NCBI GenBank assembly: GCA_964628935.1
Contig: CAZVOE010000133.1
Coordinates: forward strand, 1-8,854
Direction: 5' to 3'
DNA length: 8,854 nt
From: CAYLHQ01 sp964628935
GTDB taxonomy: Bacteria; Acidobacteriota; Polarisedimenticolia; Polarisedimenticolales; DASRJG01
Part shown: one piece after another, positions 1 to 5,139 of the stretch
How positions within the stretch are numbered: the stretch's first letter is position 1
Layout: each line of letters begins with the position of its first letter
The notes under the pieces: model-generated
Seen by the model: only the letters and a program-made list of their open reading frames with translations
Database searches by the model: none
Told to the model about the DNA's origin: nothing
Position numbers and translations under genes: made by a program

Positions 1-1509
1 GCCTTCCTCGAAGGACAGACCGGGATGACGACCCGGGTCGTCGCCGACGCCGAGGTGCGAGACGAACATCTCGGAGACAACCTCCTCGTCCTCGGATGGG
101 ATAACGCGCTCCTCGGCACCGAGTCGGCGGCGCGCCCCTTCGAGCGGCGTCCCGACGGCTTTCGATTCCTCGGGCTCGAGCACTTCGACCCGACCGCCGA
201 CCTGCTGCTCTTCTCCCGCTCCCCGTTCCATTCCGAGCGGTTCCTTCTGTTCTGGTCCCGGATCGACCCCGAACGGGACCGATTCTCCCCGCTCCCCCGC
301 ATCGGCTCGGACTGGGCGGTCTTCGAGGACTTCCTCCCCGTCCGTCAGGGGATGTGCCTACCGGGCGTCGCCTGGCCGCCGGAGCGGGACACGCGCGCGG
401 AGGCCGATCACCGACCTCGCCTCCTGCGCGCGCGGGGGAACGAACGGCACCGCGCCACGGAGCACTACGACATCTACTGGGACCCGGTGGTGATTTCGGG
501 GGAAGACGTCGAACGGATCGCCGCCGCACGGGAGCGAGCGTTCGGCGCGGCGGCTTCCGCGCTCGGTGCTCCGCCGAAGGGATTTCGAATCGCCCTCCAC
601 GTCTACGTCGACGCGGCGGCCAAGCGAGATCTCACGGGCGTTCCCGACCCGACCCATGCAGCGCCCTGGGCGAGCGAGCTGCACATGATCCGCGCCGCCG
701 CCCTTTCCGCCTCCCCCCACGAAGACGTGCACCTTCTCGCACGCGCCCTGCTGGGACCGGGATACGTCACAGCGCTCCACGAGGGGCTCGCGATCGCGAT
801 CGAGGAGCGCTCGCGCGGCCTCCCGCTCGAGGTCGCGGGGGCCTTGCTCTTCGAATCGGGCGGCTTTCCCACCCTCGAGGTTCTTCTCGGGGAAGAGTCG
901 TTCCGGCGCCTACCCGAGTCGGTCGGACCGACCGCAGCGGGCCTCCTCGGCGCGTGGGTCCGCGCAACGACGCCGCGAGCGCGGCTCGCGGCGGCGTTCG
1001 GGCTGGACCGCGGAACGCCGGCCGCGCTCGCCGCCGCGATGGGGCGCGACGCCGCGAGGATCGGGCCGGAGTTTCTCGGTTGGGTCGCCGAACGCGCGGC
1101 GGCCCGGGCATCCGACGTGCGGTTCCACAAGGCCGAGATGCGGGCTCAGGAGCACTACGTCGCGGGCGACTGGAACGGGATGATCGCCGCGCTCCGCGAC
1201 GCGCTCCAGCACCGCCCCGACGACCCGCAGACGCTCTTCAACCTCGCCTCCGCGCAGATGCGCGCCGACGCCTTCGCCGACGCGGAGACGAACCTCAGGA
1301 GGATCCTCGCACTCGATCTCGGCGCGGCCGACGCCCGCTTCAGGATCTTCTCCCACTATCAGCTCGGTCGCGTGCTCGACCTGCAGGGCCGCCGCGAGGA
1401 GGCGCTCGCCGAGTACCGGACGGTGCTCACCCTCCCCGACGTTTCGGACGCCCACCGCCTCGCCGAAGAACGCATCGCCTCCCCGGCCACTCGGGAGCAA
1501 CTCGAGTGA
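1..1509 (+). CDS. Gluzincin-like (HExxH) metallopeptidase domain protein with C-terminal TPR repeats, 5' end outside window
   Basis: Probable zinc-dependent peptidase, or a degenerate relative, fused to TPRs. The frame is open to the left edge. The first ATG is at 25 with a GAAGGA at 10-15, but residues just after it resemble the middle of a domain, so I think the gene starts upstream. Numbering from that ATG, residues 1-100 are a beta-rich stretch that reminds me of the C-terminal accessory part of some periplasmic hydrolases (weak resemblance). Residues 150-360 look like a peptidase MA-type domain: H232-E-D-V-H236 is an HExxH motif, and E253 in HEGLA, 16 residues later, fits the third zinc ligand of gluzincins. 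Residues 372-480 hold about two TPR units with the usual Ala/Leu spacing, a likely protein-protein interaction platform. No export signal is visible because the N-terminus is missing. The stop is 16 bases from the convergent kinase gene. The substrate is unknown. Confidence 0.75.
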   Translation, partial: AFLEGQTGMTTRVVADAEVRDEHLGDNLLVLGWDNALLGTESAARPFERRPDGFRFLGLEHFDPTADLLLFSRSPFHSERFLLFWSRIDPERDRFSPLPRIGSDWAVFEDFLPVRQGMCLPGVAWPPERDTRAEADHRPRLLRARGNERHRATEHYDIYWDPVVISGEDVERIAAARERAFGAAASALGAPPKGFRIALHVYVDAAAKRDLTGVPDPTHAAPWASELHMIRAAALSASPHEDVHLLARALLGPGYVTALHEGLAIAIEERSRGLPLEVAGALLFESGGFPTLEVLLGEESFRRLPESVGPTAAGLLGAWVRATTPRARLAAAFGLDRGTPAALAAAMGRDAARIGPEFLGWVAERAAARASDVRFHKAEMRAQEHYVAGDWNGMIAALRDALQHRPDDPQTLFNLASAQMRADAFADAETNLRRILALDLGAADARFRIFSHYQLGRVLDLQGRREEALAEYRTVLTLPDVSDAHRLAEERIASPATREQLE

Positions 1510-1525
1510 GCGTCCGGTCGGCCGA

Positions 1526-3403
1526 TCAGGCCGCCTCCCCCTCGACGGGCAGGAGCATCGTGAACGCCGCGCCCTGACCGGGAATCGACCGGCACGAGAC
1601 GGTCCCGCCGTGGGCCTCCACGATCAGCCGGACGAGCGGAAGGCCGAGTCCCGAACCTCCGGGCTTGGTCGTCACACGAGTTTCGAAGATCCCCGACGCG
1701 ACCTCCTCCGGAAGGCCGGGGCCGGTGTCGGTCACCGTGACCCGAACGTGTCCCGCCGCAACCGTCGTCGAGAGGAGCACCTCGCCCCCCTCCGGCATCG
1801 CCTGGATCGCGTTCAGCACGAGATTGAGAATCGCCTGTTGGATCCGGTCGCGCACGCCTCGCACGAGCGGAAGGTCCTCTTCCCCTTCGAGGCGGATTTC
1901 CACCCGAGACTTGAGGGCGGCGAAGCCGAGGAGTTGAACGACGCTCCGGCAGACCTCCCGGACGTCGACGAGTGCCGGCTCCCCGCCGGAGCGGAGCATC
2001 CCGAGGTAATTGTTGAGGAGGTCGGTGAGGCGGCGAGTCTCGTCCTGGATCGCGCGGAGCGACTCCTCGACCGCTCGGTGGGAGGCGCCGCCGGGGAACT
2101 GTCCGAGATACTGCTCGACCACCCCGGCGTTGAGCCCGATCGAGTGCAGCGGGTTGCGGATCTCGTGCGCGAGCCCTCCGGCGAGGTTCGCGAGGGTCGC
2201 GAAACGGCCCGCCTCGAGGAGGTGCGCCTCGACCTTGCGGAACGTGGCGAGATCGCGGAGCAGGAGGAGCACGCCCCGCTCGCGCGGACGCAGGTCGAGA
2301 GGGACCCGAGTCACGCCGAGCGGGAGGGGGGTGTCTTCTCCTCGGTCGACCTCGATCTCGATCGACGAGCCTCCGGAGAGGGAGGTCTGCGCGAGTCGCG
2401 GGTGCCGGGCGAGCGCCGCCCGGAGGCAGGCCGCCTCGTCCTCGTGTTCGCGGACCCCGCACAGGAGCCGCACGGCCGCCGCGTTCCAAGCGACCGGCTC
2501 TCCGCCCGGACCGAGGGCGAGCATGCCGTCCTCGAGGGTTTGGGAAAGCGTCGCGAGAAGCGATTCGCGCTCCCGTCCCTGCCCGTCCATCGCCTGAAGG
2601 CGTCGTCCGAGCTCGTTGATCGCGTCGACCGTCGAGGCGAACTCCCTCCCGAGGTCGGCCGCGGAGGCGCCGAATTCCCCCTGGAACCCTTGCTTCCGGT
2701 ACGCCTCGAGGGCCCGGTCGAGCCGGCGGATCGGGCCGAGGGCGAAGAGGGTGACGACGAGCCCCCCGGCGCCCGCGATGGCGAGAAGAGCGATGAGCGG
2801 CTTCTGGAACTGCGCTCCGGGCCGGAGCGTCGTCGGAGTCAGGTCGGGGATCCGGCCCGCGAGCGCCGGATCGGGAACGTAGTGCACCACGATCGAGCCG
2901 AGGCGTCTCGGCTGCCGGCCGCTACCCTCCGCGGCGTCGAAGATCGGGACCATCACGCGGGTCACTTTCCGGTCGGCGGACGAAATGACCTGGCGCTCGA
3001 CGACCTCGGAGCGCAACAGCTCGACCATCTCCTCGTTGCCGCGGAACGCGAGATCGAGGACCGTCGGATCGCTCGCGAAGAGGATCCGGTTCTCGGTGTC
3101 GATCACGAGGACCGAGTCGACGCTGCGAATCCCCTTCAGGACCGACCGGAGACCTTCGGTGATCCGAGCCTGCTCCCGCTCGCGCACCTCCGGGAGCGAA
3201 TCTTCCTGAAGGAGGAGCGACCGCCCCACCTCCTGCGCCAGGGGCTGAAAGATCGCCTCCGCGGGGATCGTCTCCAGTCGGCCCTTCCAGGTGCGGAAGT
3301 ACTCCTCGAAGGCGCGCTGAACCGACCACACGGCCGCGAAAACGACCACCACCGTGAACACGAGATGGGCCGCGAAGATCCGGAACGCGAGCGGGATTCT
3401 CAC
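1526..3403 (-). CDS. Membrane-bound sensor histidine kinase, NtrB-like
   Basis: A 625-residue autokinase that should phosphorylate the NtrC-type regulator encoded just upstream. I chose the GTG at 3403 because it overlaps the regulator stop as GTGA, indicating translational coupling, and is followed directly by a membrane segment; the open frame runs further upstream only inside the regulator gene. Layout: TM1 about 7-28; an extracytoplasmic sensor region about 29-200 with a Cache/PAS-like strand pattern (VLVIDTENRILFASDP, 98-113); TM2 about 201-223; a HAMP-like linker to about 275; a PAS-like domain about 280-390; HisKA with phospho-acceptor H413 in LAHEIRNP; and an HATPase_c domain with N-box N527/N531, G1 DTGPG (559-563) and G2 GGSGLGL (582-588). 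All catalytic motifs look intact. The signal sensed is unknown; the periplasmic domain implies an envelope or external stimulus. It is the last gene of the operon and converges on the peptidase-TPR gene. Confidence 0.93.
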   Translation of the reverse strand: MRIPLAFRIFAAHLVFTVVVVFAAVWSVQRAFEEYFRTWKGRLETIPAEAIFQPLAQEVGRSLLLQEDSLPEVREREQARITEGLRSVLKGIRSVDSVLVIDTENRILFASDPTVLDLAFRGNEEMVELLRSEVVERQVISSADRKVTRVMVPIFDAAEGSGRQPRRLGSIVVHYVPDPALAGRIPDLTPTTLRPGAQFQKPLIALLAIAGAGGLVVTLFALGPIRRLDRALEAYRKQGFQGEFGASAADLGREFASTVDAINELGRRLQAMDGQGRERESLLATLSQTLEDGMLALGPGGEPVAWNAAAVRLLCGVREHEDEAACLRAALARHPRLAQTSLSGGSSIEIEVDRGEDTPLPLGVTRVPLDLRPRERGVLLLLRDLATFRKVEAHLLEAGRFATLANLAGGLAHEIRNPLHSIGLNAGVVEQYLGQFPGGASHRAVEESLRAIQDETRRLTDLLNNYLGMLRSGGEPALVDVREVCRSVVQLLGFAALKSRVEIRLEGEEDLPLVRGVRDRIQQAILNLVLNAIQAMPEGGEVLLSTTVAAGHVRVTVTDTGPGLPEEVASGIFETRVTTKPGGSGLGLPLVRLIVEAHGGTVSCRSIPGQGAAFTMLLPVEGEAA

Positions 3404-4809
3404 AGCCCGAACTTCTTGACCTTGTTGTGCATGGTCTTGAGCGAGATCCCGAGGATCTTCGCGGCGCGGGTCTTGTTCCCGCCGGTGTGGCGCAGGGTGG
3501 AGGCGATGATCTCCCGCTCCGCTTCCTCCATCGAGATTCCGACCTCGAGCCGCACGGCCGTCGGGGAGGAGACTGGGCCGGCGGAGGCGCGGAGCGGGGA
3601 GACGGAAGGAGCGGCGAGCGCATGGGACGCCGGCGAGGTCCGGCGGATCTCCGGGGGGAGGTGCTCGGGGCGGATCGGCCCCCCTGCGGCGAGGAGGGCC
3701 GCGCGCTCCATCGCGTTCTTGAGCTCGCGGACGTTCCCGGGCCAAGAGTGGCGCAGGAGCACTTCGAGCGTTTCGTCGTCGAGCTTCGAGACCGGTCCCC
3801 CCTGCCGCTCGCAGTATTCCTTGAGGAAGCTCCGGGCGAGGGCCCCGATGTCTTCCCGGCGCTCCCGCAGCGGGGGGAGAACGATCGTGAAGACGTTGAG
3901 GCGGTAGTACAGGTCCTCCCGGAGCTTCCCGTCGAGGATTGCCTTCGCCGGGTCGCGGTTCGTCGCGGCGATGACGCGCACGTCGGCCTCGATGAGATCC
4001 CGCCCTCCCACCCGCCGGAAGCGCTGTTCCTGCAGCACGCGAAGGAGCTTCGCCTGGAGCAGCTCGTCCATCTCCGAGATTTCGTCGAGGAAGAGCGTCC
4101 CGCGATGGGCCATTTCGAAACACCCGATCTTGCGCTGGACCGCGCCGGTGAACGCCCCGCGCTCGTGCCCGAAGATCTCGCTTTCGAGAAGGGTTGCGGG
4201 GATCGCGGCGCAGTTGAGCGCGACGAACTCGTTTCTCCTTCGCGGCGACAGTTCGTGGACCGTCTGCGCGACCAGTTCCTTGCCGGTCCCGCTCTCCCCG
4301 ACGACGAGAACGGAAAGAGTGCTCGGAGCGACCTGCTCGATCTGCCGGAACACCGAACGCATCGCCTCCGAGTTTCCGCGCAGGCGCCCGAACGCTCCGT
4401 GCTCCTTGAGCTCCGCCCGTAGGCGGCGGTTCTCGGAGAGGATCTCGCGCCGACCCGCGAGCTTCTCGAGGAGGATCTTGAGTTTCGGGGGCTCGACCGG
4501 CTTCTCGAGGAAGTCGACCGCCCCGAGTTTGACCGCCTCGACCGCAGCCTCGATCGTTCCCTGTCCGGAGAAGACGATCACCGGGATCGAGGCGAAGGAG
4601 GCCTGGAGGCGGCGGACGAATTCGAGGCCGTCGATCCCGGGCATGACGAGATCGGTGATGATCGCGTCCGGTGGGTCGTCTTCGATCCGGGAGAAGGCTT
4701 GGGGAACCGACGCGGCGGTGTCCGCGTCATAGCCCCACGCCACGAGAAGCCGTCGCAGTCCCTCCCGGGCCCCGGATTCGTCGTCGACCACAAGGATTCG
4801 CTCGGCCAC
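3400..4809 (-). CDS. NtrC-family sigma-54-dependent response regulator
   Basis: A 469-residue transcription activator of the NtrC/ZraR type, cytoplasmic and DNA-binding. The receiver domain (1-120) has acidic residues D9/D10, phospho-acceptor D53 in ITDLVMPG, S81 and K103. The central AAA+ domain (about 140-385) has Walker A GESGTGKE (171-178), the sigma-54-contacting GAFTGA loop (218-223), Walker B with D242/E243, and a WPGNVREL motif near 356-363. A Pro/Ala/Ser-rich linker (about 390-420) leads to a C-terminal Fis-type helix-turn-helix (443-469). The intact GAFTGA means it should remodel sigma-54 polymerase. The start is a GTG preceded by a weak AGG five bases upstream, and it is the furthest upstream start in the frame. 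It lies 66 bases after the mini-protein gene and overlaps the kinase gene by four bases, so it is the middle gene of the operon. A sigma-54 promoter upstream suggests positive autoregulation (inference). Confidence 0.95.
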   Translation of the reverse strand: MAERILVVDDESGAREGLRRLLVAWGYDADTAASVPQAFSRIEDDPPDAIITDLVMPGIDGLEFVRRLQASFASIPVIVFSGQGTIEAAVEAVKLGAVDFLEKPVEPPKLKILLEKLAGRREILSENRRLRAELKEHGAFGRLRGNSEAMRSVFRQIEQVAPSTLSVLVVGESGTGKELVAQTVHELSPRRRNEFVALNCAAIPATLLESEIFGHERGAFTGAVQRKIGCFEMAHRGTLFLDEISEMDELLQAKLLRVLQEQRFRRVGGRDLIEADVRVIAATNRDPAKAILDGKLREDLYYRLNVFTIVLPPLRERREDIGALARSFLKEYCERQGGPVSKLDDETLEVLLRHSWPGNVRELKNAMERAALLAAGGPIRPEHLPPEIRRTSPASHALAAPSVSPLRASAGPVSSPTAVRLEVGISMEEAEREIIASTLRHTGGNKTRAAKILGISLKTMHNKVKKFGL

Positions 4810-4823
4810 GCGTACCTGACGGA

Positions 4824-4837
4824 GGGCCGACCGGCCC
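4824..4837. repeat. Short GC-rich inverted repeat before the regulator start
   Basis: GGGCCG and CGGCCC flank a 2-base centre in the 66-base gap between the mini-protein and regulator genes, 14 bases before the regulator GTG. In RNA a five-pair stem with a four-base loop could form next to the weak ribosome binding site. It has no T-run, so it is not a standard terminator. It could tune regulator translation, or be chance in GC-rich DNA. Confidence 0.25.
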
Positions 4838-4875
4838 CGGGGAGGATGGAGACACTCCGTGTAAAAACGACCCGA

Positions 4876-4986
4876 TCAGCGTAGTTTCGACATGAACCGG
4901 AGAACCAACGATAGCACGGCGGTCGCCGTCCCCACGGCGGCCCCGAGTCCGAGGATCATCGCGCCGACGAACAGGAACATCTGCAT
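4876..4986 (-). CDS. Small single-span membrane protein (36 residues), unrecognised
   Basis: A short ORF heading the two-component operon. Support: a strong purine-rich ribosome binding site (GGAGGAGG at 4999-4992, with a further GGAG directly before the ATG), a sigma-54 promoter at a suitable distance, and a protein-like composition. Residues 3-29 are almost wholly hydrophobic and form one transmembrane helix; the C-terminal tail RFMSKLR is basic, which by the positive-inside rule points to an N-out/C-in topology. G15, G19 and A23 make a GxxxGxxxA glycine-zipper pattern typical of helix packing. A second ATG two codons on (4980) is possible, but the first fits the ribosome binding site. The TGA stop is followed by a 66-base gap to the regulator. 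I do not recognise the family. By position it could be a membrane partner or modulator of the kinase, but that is only inference. Confidence 0.62.
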   Translation of the reverse strand: MQMFLFVGAMILGLGAAVGTATAVLSLVLRFMSKLR

Positions 4987-5064
4987 CTCCGCCTCCTCCG
5001 TGCCCGCCGCGCCCGCGTTCCCGGGACGGAACGCCGGACGGGACTGGCGGCCGTGGAACTTGGC

Positions 5065-5080
5065 TGCAATCCCCGAGCCA
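5065..5080 (-). promoter_or_regulatory. Sigma-54 (-24/-12) promoter of the mini-protein/regulator/kinase operon
   Basis: The minus strand reads TGGCTCGGGGATTGCA. Against the consensus TGGCACG-N4-TTGCA, only one defined base differs (T for A at the fifth position). The invariant GG (5079-5078) and GC (5067-5066) are exactly 10 bases apart. Transcription should start near 5055, giving a leader of about 70 bases before the mini-protein ATG at 4986. The operon encodes a GAFTGA-bearing activator, which makes the match functionally sensible and suggests autoregulation. Confidence 0.75.
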
Positions 5081-5124
5081 TGGCCGGGGGGACGCCGATC
5101 GCCACCCCGCGCCGGGAATTCGCG

Positions 5125-5130
5125 TATAGT
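5125..5130 (+). promoter_or_regulatory. TATAGT -10 box directly before the cytochrome start
   Basis: TATAGT matches the sigma-70-type -10 consensus TATAAT in five of six bases and stands out in GC-rich surroundings. It ends 9 bases before the ATG at 5140, so transcription would start about 2-3 bases before the start codon and give a leaderless or nearly leaderless message. No Shine-Dalgarno sequence is visible before this ATG, which agrees. I see no convincing -35 hexamer 16-18 bases upstream, so an activator may be needed. Confidence 0.5.
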
Positions 5131-5139
5131 GCCCGCCCC

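Noticed and set aside
1519..1533. Short hairpin (CGGCC, five-base loop, GGCCG) between the convergent peptidase-TPR and kinase genes, considered as a bidirectional terminator
   Set aside because: The stem has only five pairs, no T-run on either strand, and it overlaps the end of the kinase gene; too weak to call.
1610..3907. A 765-codon open frame on the plus strand opposite the kinase and regulator genes
   Set aside because: The minus strand encodes fully recognisable domains with intact motifs. The plus-strand translation is rich in Arg/Glu/Asp with no domain, as expected from antisense of GC-rich coding DNA.
3404..4123. Extension of the kinase frame upstream to give an 865-residue product
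   Set aside because: The extra 240 residues are Arg/Pro-rich and lie out of frame inside the regulator AAA+ and DNA-binding domains. The GTG at 3403 overlapping the regulator stop is the natural start.
5081..5096. A plus-strand GG-N10-GC (TGGCCG...ACGCC) resembling a sigma-54 promoter for the cytochrome
   Set aside because: Only the bare dinucleotides and TGGC fit; the -12 side lacks TT before the GC. In GC-rich DNA this minimal pattern is expected by chance, and the TATAGT box is a better candidate.
5053..5139. Upstream in-frame ATGs (5053 and 5080) for the cytochrome
   Set aside because: They add a non-hydrophobic stretch before the lipoprotein signal, have no ribosome binding site, and 5080 lies upstream of the TATAGT box.
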